DNA of 64,000 bases from Planctobacterium sp965279005 (GTDB taxonomy: Bacteria; Pseudomonadota; Gammaproteobacteria; Enterobacterales; Alteromonadaceae). A program made the position numbers and the translations under genes. Positions 25,327 to 35,141 of the stretch are shown here, in pieces (the stretch's first letter is position 1; each line of letters begins with the position of its first letter). Where the stretch lies: the NCBI GenBank assembly GCA_965279005.1, contig CBDIHK010000022.1:210524-274523 (forward strand), given 5' to 3'. The notes beneath the pieces were generated by a model. That model saw nothing but the letters and a program-made list of their open reading frames with translations. It made no database searches and was not told the origin of the DNA.

Positions 25327-25344
25327 AGGTGTTATCCAACACCT
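25327..25344. repeat. perfect hairpin abutting the first CRISPR repeat
   Basis: AGGTGTT-ATCC-AACACCT (7-bp stem) ends exactly at the base before repeat 1. A second imperfect hairpin (TTGAATGGAT / ATCCAATTCAA, 25301-25327) precedes it. The 48 bp between cas2 and the array are the candidate leader; no U-run is present on either strand, so these are not obvious terminators. Confidence 0.7.
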
Positions 25345-28300
25345 AGTGTAACCAAGAAGCTATTCCCTGCAACAGACAACCTTGAGTTAGTAACGCTGCT
25401 TAGCGACGAAAGTGTAACCAAGAAGCTATTCCCTGCAACAGACAACAGTCCATCAATGCATGAAACTAGGCGTGACAGTGTAACCAAGAAGCTATTCCCT
25501 GCAACAGACAACAATGCTCGTCCTCTAAACCAAAACTATGGTAGTGTAACCAAGAAGCTATTCCCTGCAACAGACAACGAAGCGATTACAGCGGTGAGCC
25601 TAATTGTGAGTGTAACCAAGAAGCTATTCCCTGCAACAGACAACAAAACTGTCACGACAGCGGGCAACTTTGATAGTGTAACCAAGAAGCTATTCCCTGC
25701 AACAGACAACAAGTCCATGAAGTGCACCTACCAAAGGATAAGTGTAACCAAGAAGCTATTCCCTGCAACAGACAACCGCCGTCTGTGTCAGGGTCGCATG
25801 TATTAGAGTGTAACCAAGAAGCTATTCCCTGCAACAGACAACTTGCCTGGATTACGGCAATAAGTACCGCGTAGTGTAACCAAGAAGCTATTCCCTGCAA
25901 CAGACAACCAGTTGGTCGTAGACGTTTGCCCACTGCTAAGTGTAACCAAGAAGCTATTCCCTGCAACAGACAACCTGTCGCGGATATCGGTGCTATTGTT
26001 TGAGAGTGTAACCAAGAAGCTATTCCCTGCAACAGACAACGTTTACAAGCCGCGACGGCAAAGTTGTCGTAGTGTAACCAAGAAGCTATTCCCTGCAACA
26101 GACAACGGTTATTCAACGAAATGGCGATTACCTTGGAGTGTAACCAAGAAGCTATTCCCTGCAACAGACAACAGAACCCATCTATGCCTTCCACGCTGGG
26201 CAAGTGTAACCAAGAAGCTATTCCCTGCAACAGACAACCAATAGTCGGCGCTTTGAAGGTCAAGTTACAGTGTAACCAAGAAGCTATTCCCTGCAACAGA
26301 CAACAAAAACTCTACTTACCCGGTGCCGGAGAAAAGTGTAACCAAGAAGCTATTCCCTGCAACAGACAACAGCCCATTCGCCGAGTATCAAACAAGAAAT
26401 AGTGTAACCAAGAAGCTATTCCCTGCAACAGACAACAATAAGATTAAGCGGCCAACGCTGTTTCACAGTGTAACCAAGAAGCTATTCCCTGCAACAGACA
26501 ACTGTGCGGTTTCGCCTTGGGGTACTGAAAACAGTGTAACCAAGAAGCTATTCCCTGCAACAGACAACAAAACCCTATTACAGGCCGTGACGACGTCAAG
26601 TGTAACCAAGAAGCTATTCCCTGCAACAGACAACTTAGTTACCTCGTTACTGTTGTTATTGTTGAGTGTAACCAAGAAGCTATTCCCTGCAACAGACAAC
26701 CATGAGTTATCCTGAAAATACCCGTAAGCCAGTGTAACCAAGAAGCTATTCCCTGCAACAGACAACTTACCTCCGCCTCACCGGCAATTTGCACAAAGTG
26801 TAACCAAGAAGCTATTCCCTGCAACAGACAACTCGTCCAAGGTGGGGTAGTTACCGGGTATTAGTGTAACCAAGAAGCTATTCCCTGCAACAGACAACAT
26901 TAACCAAACCAATACAAGTGTATTGACTAGTGTAACCAAGAAGCTATTCCCTGCAACAGACAACGATCAAGCCATGAACCCGCAACATCTGTCCAGTGTA
27001 ACCAAGAAGCTATTCCCTGCAACAGACAACAGGACGGCACGGCGCTGGCCAAGGACGCCAGTGTAACCAAGAAGCTATTCCCTGCAACAGACAACGGCCG
27101 AGGGCTTCCATGGCTTTCTCCCAGGAGTGTAACCAAGAAGCTATTCCCTGCAACAGACAACAAACCACCACAACCACTGAGACAACCTTATAGTGTAACC
27201 AAGAAGCTATTCCCTGCAACAGACAACTGCCCATTTCAGTAGCGGTTTTTTCAAACAAGTGTAACCAAGAAGCTATTCCCTGCAACAGACAACTTCCAAT
27301 GCCACCGGCTCCCTTAACAACGCAGTGTAACCAAGAAGCTATTCCCTGCAACAGACAACACTGTTCGGCAGTAAATCCCGCTGCCGCGCAGTGTAACCAA
27401 GAAGCTATTCCCTGCAACAGACAACCATGCGCTCAAGCATATGCTGGGTGAACAGAGTGTAACCAAGAAGCTATTCCCTGCAACAGACAACGGTTAACGT
27501 CGCCAATGCCAGTGGATATGCAGTGTAACCAAGAAGCTATTCCCTGCAACAGACAACTCGCCCCAGACAATTCTCTAAAACGCTCCAAGTGTAACCAAGA
27601 AGCTATTCCCTGCAACAGACAACGACCAAAGGTTAGCCCCTTCAAGGTTAGCCAGTGTAACCAAGAAGCTATTCCCTGCAACAGACAACGGAATTGGAGG
27701 CGGGCTATGTCATGGGGTGAGTGTAACCAAGAAGCTATTCCCTGCAACAGACAACGGGTCGGTAGTGCAGGCAAACCGCTCCAACAGTGTAACCAAGAAG
27801 CTATTCCCTGCAACAGACAACAAAGAGGAGCAAATCCTCTGGCGGTGTACCAGTGTAACCAAGAAGCTATTCCCTGCAACAGACAACTGTAATTGGCCAT
27901 GGCTGCGACCATTGTGGAGTGTAACCAAGAAGCTATTCCCTGCAACAGACAACAATATTTGCTTATGGTGCAGTTGGTTTCTTAGTGTAACCAAGAAGCT
28001 ATTCCCTGCAACAGACAACTTGGCACGCTTTCGGGCTCAAATAGTACCGAGTGTAACCAAGAAGCTATTCCCTGCAACAGACAACGAAAAAGCCTATTGC
28101 CTCCCTAAACGGCATAGTGTAACCAAGAAGCTATTCCCTGCAACAGACAACACATAGGCGGTGTGGCCTTCCACCTGGTAGAGTGTAACCAAGAAGCTAT
28201 TCCCTGCAACAGACAACTGGCAAAAGAAGGCAAGGCGCAGGCAGAGCAGTGTAACCAAGAAGCTATTCCCTGCAACAGACAACAATTTGTTTGTGGCCAC

Positions 28301-29009
28301 GGCACAAGGCGAAAGTGTAACCAAGAAGCTATTCCCTGCAACAGACAACATGAGTCGTCAATGGGCGTAGCCTCGAATGAGTGTAACCAAGAAGCTATTC
28401 CCTGCAACAGACAACCGTAACTGGTGTGGAAGCTGTACTTCATCTAGTGTAACCAAGAAGCTATTCCCTGCAACAGACAACATACAGCCGCCACCAAGGC
28501 CAGTATGTGGGAGTGTAACCAAGAAGCTATTCCCTGCAACAGACAACTAACCGTAAGTTTGGCACCAACTATACGCGAGTGTAACCAAGAAGCTATTCCC
28601 TGCAACAGACAACTATTTTGCGCCTCAGCGCCCCTAAAGCCGCAGTGTAACCAAGAAGCTATTCCCTGCAACAGACAACCTGTCACTGGTGACGCTACGT
28701 CACGGTTTTAGTGTAACCAAGAAGCTATTCCCTGCAACAGACAACCATGCCTGAATTCTTTTGCCACTCAATAAAAGTGTAACCAAGAAGCTATTCCCTG
28801 CAACAGACAACTTTCGGACTCTTCCCATGGGGTGCCATCCGAGTGTAACCAAGAAGCTATTCCCTGCAACAGACAACGAAACACTGGAAGAGGCGCGCAA
28901 CCTAGTTAGTGTAACCAAGAAGCTATTCCCTGCAACAGACAACGTTTACCAACATGTAACCCAAGTTCCGCAGAGTGTAACCAAGAAGCTATTCCCTGCA
29001 ACAGATAAC
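25345..29009 (-). CRISPR. type II-C CRISPR array, 56 repeats and 55 spacers
   Basis: The 36-bp repeat (plus strand begins AGTGTAACCAAGAAGC and ends CAACAGACAAC) recurs every 66 bp. All spacers are 30 nt except 27031-27059, which is 29 nt. Repeats are identical to the eye except the last (28974-29009), which has a C-to-T change (GATAAC). I assign the minus strand as the sense strand because there the repeat starts GUUGUCUG like other II-C repeats, pairs with the predicted tracrRNA, and ends in TACACT with TTGCAG 16 bp upstream, that is, an internal promoter in every repeat as in Neisseria. The cas-distal repeat is the diverged one, so new spacers probably enter at the cas2 side. Confidence 0.97.
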
Positions 29010-29044
29010 GCCGCAGGCGGGTTAGTCACTTTCAACTATGGATG

Positions 29045-29072
29045 CTTTATGTTCAATAAATATTAGATTCAA
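29045..29072 (-). promoter_or_regulatory. possible external promoter of the array
   Basis: On the minus strand TTGAAT (29072-29067), a 16-bp spacer and ATAAAG (29050-29045) point into the array from its cas-distal end, with a start near 29038. It is weak and would supplement the promoters inside the repeats. Confidence 0.4.
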
Positions 29073-29078
29073 TTGTGA

Positions 29079-29100
29079 GCGGCAATCTTAGTAAAAAGCA
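29079..29100 (+). repeat. right copy of 22-bp direct repeat bracketing the CRISPR-Cas island
   Basis: Identical to 20577-20598 and in the same orientation, 70 bp beyond the last CRISPR repeat. The flanking bases differ on both sides. Confidence 0.95.
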
Positions 29101-29227
29101 TTGGTGATAACTCATCCCACATTTTCCATAGTTTGCAGTTTATGGGTAGCAAGCTGGCATTTTTGCGTTAAGCTAGGGCTGCTTATCTTTGTTTGTCAAA
29201 TAGCCTACCGAATTGGAACTACATTAA

Positions 29228-29968
29228 ATTGAATTTAATAAAGTATTTTTTACCCGCTTAACTGCCATCTATGTTGCCACCATTGCGGCGCAGCTAATTA
29301 GCCTCGCATTTGGTCGGGCTGATCTTAGCCAGTCTTTTTCTGCCATTGTCTTGCCCAGTGTGATTGCCTTAAGCCTTATATCTATTCCTGCAATTGTCGT
29401 TGGATTGGCGTTGGCCAAAGCGACGGGCTTTGGTATTTGGCCATCCCAATCGTTGGCTAACGCAAGCGGCCACAGCCAATCGAACTTCAATAATCCTTAT
29501 TTCATTGCGGTTATTGGGGGCATCATTATTGGAGCCTTGTTGCTAGCGAAACGCAATTTTCTTGGTGATGGATTACCGGCAGAATTACCCGCATTTGGCC
29601 ATCGCGGTGTAGTTGGCGGTTTGGCGGTGTCGATTGGTGCAGCGGTCGCTGAAGAAGTTTGGTTTCGATTGGGTTTAATGAGCTTGCTGGTATGGGGGGC
29701 ATTGAAGTTGCTGCCTGATCCAGTAGATAAGAGCAAGGTAGTTGTGGGTGTAATCCTATTCGCTGCCCTTGCCTTTGCTTTAGCGCATATCCCACAACTC
29801 AATTCATATGGTGCAGCCTCTACTTCAGGTGTTGTCGGCACTATTGCGGGCAATATGTTGGTGGGCAGCTTCTATGGTTGGTGTTTCTGGCGCCACGGTT
29901 TGGTTGTGGCCATCACCGCCCATTTCAGTGTCGATGTTGTTCTGCATGTTTTACCAGCTATGGTTTAG
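29228..29968 (+). CDS. CPBP-family intramembrane metalloprotease
   Basis: This multi-helix membrane protein of the CAAX protease/bacteriocin-processing (Abi) group has the catalytic motifs AEEVWFRLG (EExxxR), FALAHIPQ (FxxxH) and HFSVDVVLH (HxxxD-like). The frame is open from 29228. No ATG, GTG or TTG exists before TTG 29351, yet 29243-29320 encodes a good first membrane helix (FFTRLTAIYVATIAAQLISL), and GGAA lies about 10 bp before an ATT at 29228. I therefore propose an ATT start; otherwise the product begins at TTG 29351. It converges with and overlaps the DUF1353 gene by 11 bp. Confidence 0.83.
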   Translation: MEFNKVFFTRLTAIYVATIAAQLISLAFGRADLSQSFSAIVLPSVIALSLISIPAIVVGLALAKATGFGIWPSQSLANASGHSQSNFNNPYFIAVIGGIIIGALLLAKRNFLGDGLPAELPAFGHRGVVGGLAVSIGAAVAEEVWFRLGLMSLLVWGALKLLPDPVDKSKVVVGVILFAALAFALAHIPQLNSYGAASTSGVVGTIAGNMLVGSFYGWCFWRHGLVVAITAHFSVDVVLHVLPAMV

Positions 29969-30386
29969 GAGCGCAGTGCTCCACTTTCTTGTTTTGCGGG
30001 CTTGCGGCAGGTTTACCGAACCTTCGCAATGCCCTGTAGTACGCTGAAGCCCTCAAGTTGGATACACCATCTTGCTTGCACATATCTTTGAACAATTGAT
30101 CAGCAGCCTTCCGGTGGGTGCGTGTGCTGAGTTCTTTGTTGCGCATTAATTGGTACAAAGCATCGTGTACCAGAGATGCCCGCATGTTTTCTTCGGTATC
30201 AATCACAGGACCAGACGGGCCATCCCAGGCATAGCCATTTTTAATTAGCAGGATCCCGTCAGTGTTCAGGTCAATGAACTGGGTCTTGATATCGGCTTTG
30301 GGCTTGATGGGGGTAGCTGCTTCATAGCTGGCCGCAAGCTGGTATTTGTAACCAGCCCTATAGCGGATGTGATCTGTAGTCACCAT
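29958..30386 (-). CDS. DUF1353 family protein
   Basis: This 142-residue protein has the family core NGYAWDGPSGPVIDTEENMRASLVHDALYQLMR and a C-terminal YYRALRRFGK. DUF1353 proteins are often phage-like or associated with phage tail or lysis regions; here there are no phage neighbours. ATG 30386 has AAGGAA 8 bp upstream; the frame remains open 34 codons further up but without a better start. Confidence 0.85.
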   Translation of the reverse strand: MVTTDHIRYRAGYKYQLAASYEAATPIKPKADIKTQFIDLNTDGILLIKNGYAWDGPSGPVIDTEENMRASLVHDALYQLMRNKELSTRTHRKAADQLFKDMCKQDGVSNLRASAYYRALRRFGKPAASPQNKKVEHCAPKP

Positions 30387-30561
30387 GTGTTGTTTCCTTG
30401 GTTTGAGGTGTCGAGGGTAAAAATATACGCTCATTTCTGGCGCTGAAGCAATGCCATTAACGGGGAAAACATATACGGGGACTGACAAATGACCTTGTTG
30501 AGCAACGAGTTATTGCGCTGGAAACCCTGCCAACTGTCAGTTAACAGGGCTAATGTTGGTT

Positions 30562-31668
30562 TTATTGTGTCAATTTAGCCAATAATTGCTCGGGAATTTG
30601 AGTTTCCGGGAACTGCTGCAACAACAGTTCATGCTCAAATTTGGCCTTTTGGCTATGCCCTTGCTCCAAGTAAGCCGCTATTAGGCCCAACTGGTATTGT
30701 GGGTGGCTGAAGTGCTGCCCAATTCGCGCCATGATCTCTAGCTCAATGGCTTTACTTGCCTCGGTTTGGGCAAGGCCAAAGGCATAAAAACCATACAGTG
30801 CCATATAGTTCATATCATAAGCTTCCGGGTCTTTGACCAAGGCTAGGTCGATCAGGTAACTGCCTTCACTGCGGGCACGCGATAACAATGCCAGCGTGGC
30901 TTCGTCTTTAAATGCCTCTCGGGCTTTGGGTTGAATGCCCATTTTTACTAATAGGGCTTCTGCAGCTTTTGGCACCGACATGGGATTTTGGGCTGTGATC
31001 AAGTTACCGTCAACGGCGATAAAGGGCAGCATTGGGGCATTGGATTGGAAGTTAGCACCCCGTTTTTCCAGCTCGGTTTGCAGCATAAAGGGGAAGTGGT
31101 GGAGGTTTTCTTTGCTAAAGGCATGTTCTTCGCGCAGGGTGAAAGCATTTATGGTTTTGCCCTTAACAAAAAAATTACCTGCCTCATCCTTTAAATTGAC
31201 GAGGGCGGCAGGGCCATGGCAAACCGCTGCAGTGGGCAAGTCTTTGCTAATGATCCCTTGCACAAAGGTTTGCGTGTCGGCGTGCACGGGCAGGTCAATC
31301 ATGGCGCCATCACCGCCTACGATAAACAAACCTTGATAGCTGTTTTGTGCCGCTTGGGTTGCAGACAAGGTATTGCCGAGTTTTGCAAGGGCAGGGGTGC
31401 CTTGTTTGAAGTCTTTGATAAAATCCAGATGGTCTTTGTTGCTTTTGACCAGCACTGCGCCGCCTTCGGGCGTGACAATATCAATTTTAACGCCATTACG
31501 GCTTAGTATTAAATAGCTTTGGGCGAGTTCTTCCAAGTCGTAGCTCAATGCTGGGTCTTCATTGCCATGACCTGAGATCAACATAGCGATACGATGCGGC
31601 TTGGCAGTATCTGCAAAGCTGTAAAAGGCCATTAATAGCAGTGATATCGCAAAAAGTAATTGTTTCAT
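30562..31668 (-). CDS. exported DJ-1/PfpI family protein with C-terminal extension
   Basis: This 368-residue protein has a signal peptide (about 1-19) and a DJ-1/PfpI domain (about 25-245). The nucleophile elbow is TAAVCHGPAAL (C150) and the paired acid is E68 in TPEGG; GLFIVGGDGAM is also typical. The class I glutamine amidotransferase-like fold covers glyoxalases/deglycases and chaperones such as Hsp31. The C-terminal 110 residues are helical and TPR-like (YMALYGFYAFGLAQTEASKAIEL). ATG 31668 is chosen for its GGAG 8 bp upstream. A periplasmic site is unusual for the family. Confidence 0.85.
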   Translation of the reverse strand: MKQLLFAISLLLMAFYSFADTAKPHRIAMLISGHGNEDPALSYDLEELAQSYLILSRNGVKIDIVTPEGGAVLVKSNKDHLDFIKDFKQGTPALAKLGNTLSATQAAQNSYQGLFIVGGDGAMIDLPVHADTQTFVQGIISKDLPTAAVCHGPAALVNLKDEAGNFFVKGKTINAFTLREEHAFSKENLHHFPFMLQTELEKRGANFQSNAPMLPFIAVDGNLITAQNPMSVPKAAEALLVKMGIQPKAREAFKDEATLALLSRARSEGSYLIDLALVKDPEAYDMNYMALYGFYAFGLAQTEASKAIELEIMARIGQHFSHPQYQLGLIAAYLEQGHSQKAKFEHELLLQQFPETQIPEQLLAKLTQ

Positions 31669-31755
31669 TCTAAGTCTCCTCATTGGTTTAGGGAGAGCTT
31701 AGAAAATGTACTGTCGTAGTTTTGTGAAGAAGTACAAAAAGAATTGGAGTAACAG

Positions 31756-32994
31756 TTATATTAGGATATTTAGGTTAAAGGTTTGGCCGCTTGTTTCTAT
31801 TTCAACCTGCCAACTGTATACCTCTGCAATGCGTTTAATAAGGCTAAGCCCGTGGCCAATGCCCTGGCTTTGCATGCCCCTTGCGCCACTTTTTAATGGT
31901 TCATCTGGCAAGGGCTGTTGGTAGCTATTACTAAATTGGATTTTCGATTCCGTTAGCTGTATCGCAACTTTATTACCCGATTGGTAGTGCACAATATTCG
32001 ACAGAATATTATTGAATAGGATCTCTACTAGGTTTTTGTTTACTTCACGCCAAATATCCTCTGGTGTATCCAGTTCAAATTCTATTGCCTGGCCTTTATG
32101 TGTGTGGTTTACATCCTTGTTTGTCAACAGGCAATGTTCCAGCAGGGCAGTTAAATTAGTGGTTTCGGTAGTGGTAGACTCATTCCTGGCCAGGGCTAGT
32201 AGGGTTTCTGTGGTTTGCTCCAAGCGCAGATTGGCTTCCTTCAACTGCTGCCATTCACTGCTGGAAACCTGTGCCACCGGTTTCTGCAGGATGTTTTTAG
32301 CCACAGTGACCGGTGTTCGAATTTCATGGCTGACGTCTTTGGTGAAGTTGGCCTCCCTTGCCCACGCTTTGGTTAGCCTGGCAAAGGTGTCTTTTATTCG
32401 TTGTGCTAACAAACCTATTTCATTGTTTGGGTATTGGCCTGCAATTTCGATGGATTCAATGGATTTGTTGCTGGCGACTTGTTCTGCTAGGCGGTTTAGG
32501 GGCTCAGTTATTTGTTTAGCCCGGTACAGTGCAATTAGCGCCACTACAAGGCAAAACAGGACACTGATGAGGCCTAACCAGACTATGGTGCGCGGCAAAT
32601 AATCCCGGCTTACCTCAAACGCAGCAACGTCAGCGGCCAGTACCTGGACATGGCCACCTAGTTTAAAAATTTGTACATGCAGGGTGCCGCCGTTATCTAG
32701 CTCAAACTCAATTTTGTCTGGTTTTAGTTGCTGTTGCTGTTTAAATTTTTGAGGCAAGCCTTGCCAGTTGGGATGTAAACTCATGTATGCAGCGCGCGGC
32801 TGCGCAACCGTACCTGTTGTGGCATAAATTTGCTGTATATACAGTGCTTCATCACGCACCTGGCGGTTGAATATATTGTCTTCGATTACCCAGGAATACA
32901 GCAATATCAGCAAACTGTATATCAGGGTAACCAGTAAAACGGCACCCACTAGTAGCTGGCTAATGGCGCGATTTATGGAACGGTGTTGTGGCAT
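31756..32994 (-). CDS. sensor histidine kinase
   Basis: This 412-residue kinase has two membrane helices (about 11-35 and 133-158) with a short periplasmic sensor, HAMP linker, H-box FTKDVSHEIRTPVTVA and ATPase motifs (NILSNIVHY, SQGIGHGLSLIKRI). It is intact. Its start codon overlaps the stop of the regulator gene upstream. The gene set 31756-35070 (kinase, regulator, S41 peptidase) runs in one direction, and the ligand cannot be inferred. Confidence 0.9.
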   Translation of the reverse strand: MPQHRSINRAISQLLVGAVLLVTLIYSLLILLYSWVIEDNIFNRQVRDEALYIQQIYATTGTVAQPRAAYMSLHPNWQGLPQKFKQQQQLKPDKIEFELDNGGTLHVQIFKLGGHVQVLAADVAAFEVSRDYLPRTIVWLGLISVLFCLVVALIALYRAKQITEPLNRLAEQVASNKSIESIEIAGQYPNNEIGLLAQRIKDTFARLTKAWAREANFTKDVSHEIRTPVTVAKNILQKPVAQVSSSEWQQLKEANLRLEQTTETLLALARNESTTTETTNLTALLEHCLLTNKDVNHTHKGQAIEFELDTPEDIWREVNKNLVEILFNNILSNIVHYQSGNKVAIQLTESKIQFSNSYQQPLPDEPLKSGARGMQSQGIGHGLSLIKRIAEVYSWQVEIETSGQTFNLNILI

Positions 32995-33680
32995 TAGTTT
33001 TTAATATCCAGTTTAAAGCCAATTCCGTGCACCGTTTTTACAATTGGCTGTGAAAATGGCTTGTCCACTGCATTGCGCAGGGTGTAAATATGGCTTCGTA
33101 AGGCATCGGTTTCAGGCGGCTCATCGCCCCATACTTTTTGGTTAAGATCCCGCTTGCTTACGGCATTTGGATGGGCCAATACCAGTGTTTTGAGAATGGC
33201 AAAGTCTGTTTGTGACAAGGCTACCGGTATCCCTTGCCGGGTGACTTTGTGTTGGCCGATATCCACCGTTAAATCTCCCAGCACAATGGATTTGTCCTGG
33301 TGCAGCAGCACGCGCCGTCCCAGCGCCAAACAGCGCATGTACACTTCATCCAAGGAAAAGGGTTTGGTCAAGTAGTCATCGGCACCAACTTGGAAGCCTT
33401 GCAGTTTATCATTCAGGCTATCGCGGGCGGTTAGCATCAGAATGGGCAAGTGCTTATTGGCCAGTTCTTTTAATTGCCCGCACAATTGGTAGCCGTCTAT
33501 GTCAGGTAACATCAAATCGAGGATAACTAGGTCATAACTGTGCTTTTCCATGAGCACCACCGCGGCTTGGCCGCAGTGGGCATAGTCAACAATAGCGCCC
33601 TTGCCAGATAAAAAATCAACAATCTGCCCGGCAATGTCCCTGTTGTCCTCAACCAACAATATTGAAAGTGTTTCTGACAA
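32994..33680 (-). CDS. OmpR-family response regulator
   Basis: This 228-residue regulator has a receiver domain (D55 in LVILDLMLPDIDGY, lysine in DYLTKPFS) and a winged-helix output (LRSHIYTLRNAVDKP, TVHGIGFKLD). It is paired with the downstream kinase and starts two bases after the S41 peptidase gene ends. Confidence 0.93.
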   Translation of the reverse strand: MSETLSILLVEDNRDIAGQIVDFLSGKGAIVDYAHCGQAAVVLMEKHSYDLVILDLMLPDIDGYQLCGQLKELANKHLPILMLTARDSLNDKLQGFQVGADDYLTKPFSLDEVYMRCLALGRRVLLHQDKSIVLGDLTVDIGQHKVTRQGIPVALSQTDFAILKTLVLAHPNAVSKRDLNQKVWGDEPPETDALRSHIYTLRNAVDKPFSQPIVKTVHGIGFKLDIKN

Positions 33681-33681
33681 T

Positions 33682-35070
33682 TTAGTGTTGTCCTTCGGTT
33701 TCGTTATTGGCTAATGATAGCGCCTTTTCGATAGCGACATCGTGCCCTTGGGCAATAGAGTCTGCCGTTGGCTGTGCCAGGTGATCCGGTATCACATGGC
33801 CTTGGCGGCTATCGCCACTTGGCCTGACTAACAGGCGCGTGGTAATGTAAGCCCGCAATTGCGAATTGGGCAAGTTAAATAGGTTGCCCTGTGCTGACTG
33901 GTTGGCATAACCACCGGTTGGCACACCTATTAGTGTAGCAAAGCCACTGTCCTGCAATGTAGTGGCGAACACGATGGCCGCTGAATAGGTGATAGGACCT
34001 ATTAGCAAATACGTTTCACCCGTGAAGCGGTTGTTGGAATCAATTGGCTGTTCCCAATCATCCCACTCTTTAAACGTTATCTCGCCTACTTCACCTTTGT
34101 AATCAAACCAGCCGCGGTTATCCTGGTTTAATTTTTCTTGCACAGACGCTACCAAGCGGAAAGGCTTGTTTGCCAGGTATCGGCTTAAATAGGTGACCGT
34201 ATCGGTATTGCCGCCCGGATTATCGCGCACGTCGATAACCAAGCTGTGCACGCCATCCGATTTAATTTGCGCAAAGGTTTTATCGACAAAGCCTTCAAAG
34301 TCGTCTGGATCAATATCGAAGTGGGATAGGTAAAGGTAACCGGTGGTGGCGTTAAGTTTTGCGTAATAATGTGCTTCGCGTTCGGGCTGTTGGCTGTGCC
34401 ATTCTTGTTCGCCAGTTATGGCAACCTGCTGGGTATCGATTTCCAGTTCAAACTGGTCAAGAAACCCGTAGACAGCCCACAGCATAATTGGAAAGCGCTC
34501 AGCGATAATTTGAGTACGCAGAAGTTCTGTTTCGCCACCGACATATTCTTGCATTTGTGCGATCAAGGTCGCTGCAGGAATGCCATTAACTGAACTTATT
34601 TGTGCGCCTGCTGGTAGTGTTGCGCTGTCGTGCTTATAAGTTTTTGCCAGCAGCATTTGGCCTTGCGCACTGATTTTTATTTGAAATGGAAACGGTTTTT
34701 TCCCGGCATCCCTCAAGGCGTTAAATTCTTGGTAGGGCCAAAGCAAAAAAGCATGGCCATCATTAAATACGTGGCTAAGCTTGCCGATTACTCGGAAAAA
34801 CTCAACCCGGTTCATAGGCTGGGTCAGCTGTTTTTTCAATTCCTCGGCATAGTCGCGGATGGCTTGTTCTTGCGCGTAAAGCGATAAATTAGGATGCCTT
34901 TGCAGGGCACCCTCAACGAGGGCATCAATATCCTGTGACATGGCTGCAATAGGGAGTTTTTGCTCTACCAAGCTGGGATCTTCCAGATCCGGGAAAATCT
35001 CTAAATGGCTTGCCTGGCAAGCGCTGAGGAAGCTAATAAATAGTAGGCATAACAAACTGCGTTTTAACAT
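33682..35070 (-). CDS. S41-family peptidase-like lipoprotein
   Basis: This 462-residue predicted lipoprotein (lipobox LSAC, cysteine 18) carries an S41 tail-specific-protease fold: a helical N-terminus, a degenerate PDZ-like segment (GAQISSVNGIPAATLIAQM), and the peptidase core with LVIDVRDNPGGNTDTV and IGPITYSAAIVFATTL (serine nucleophile) followed by VPTGGYANQS. It is the first gene of a unit with the response regulator (2 bp gap) and kinase, suggesting that its action on periplasmic peptides or its own expression is tied to that pathway (inference). Confidence 0.87.
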   Translation of the reverse strand: MLKRSLLCLLFISFLSACQASHLEIFPDLEDPSLVEQKLPIAAMSQDIDALVEGALQRHPNLSLYAQEQAIRDYAEELKKQLTQPMNRVEFFRVIGKLSHVFNDGHAFLLWPYQEFNALRDAGKKPFPFQIKISAQGQMLLAKTYKHDSATLPAGAQISSVNGIPAATLIAQMQEYVGGETELLRTQIIAERFPIMLWAVYGFLDQFELEIDTQQVAITGEQEWHSQQPEREAHYYAKLNATTGYLYLSHFDIDPDDFEGFVDKTFAQIKSDGVHSLVIDVRDNPGGNTDTVTYLSRYLANKPFRLVASVQEKLNQDNRGWFDYKGEVGEITFKEWDDWEQPIDSNNRFTGETYLLIGPITYSAAIVFATTLQDSGFATLIGVPTGGYANQSAQGNLFNLPNSQLRAYITTRLLVRPSGDSRQGHVIPDHLAQPTADSIAQGHDVAIEKALSLANNETEGQH

Positions 35071-35141
35071 TGGGGTTACCTTCTGGACTGTGTTGGCTGA
35101 AAAATAGCGCAGCCAGCGTGAAGGTTTTGTAAAGATGGCTT

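Noticed and set aside
25456..29066. Many open frames in and around the array with repeated peptides such as VTKKLFPATDN or LLQGIASWLH
   Set aside because: They are read-throughs of the CRISPR repeat, kept in frame by the 66-bp period (a multiple of three). They are not genes.
20577..29100. Prophage or transposon carrying the CRISPR locus
   Set aside because: No integrase, transposase or phage structural gene lies inside the 22-bp repeats, so the carrier cannot be named.
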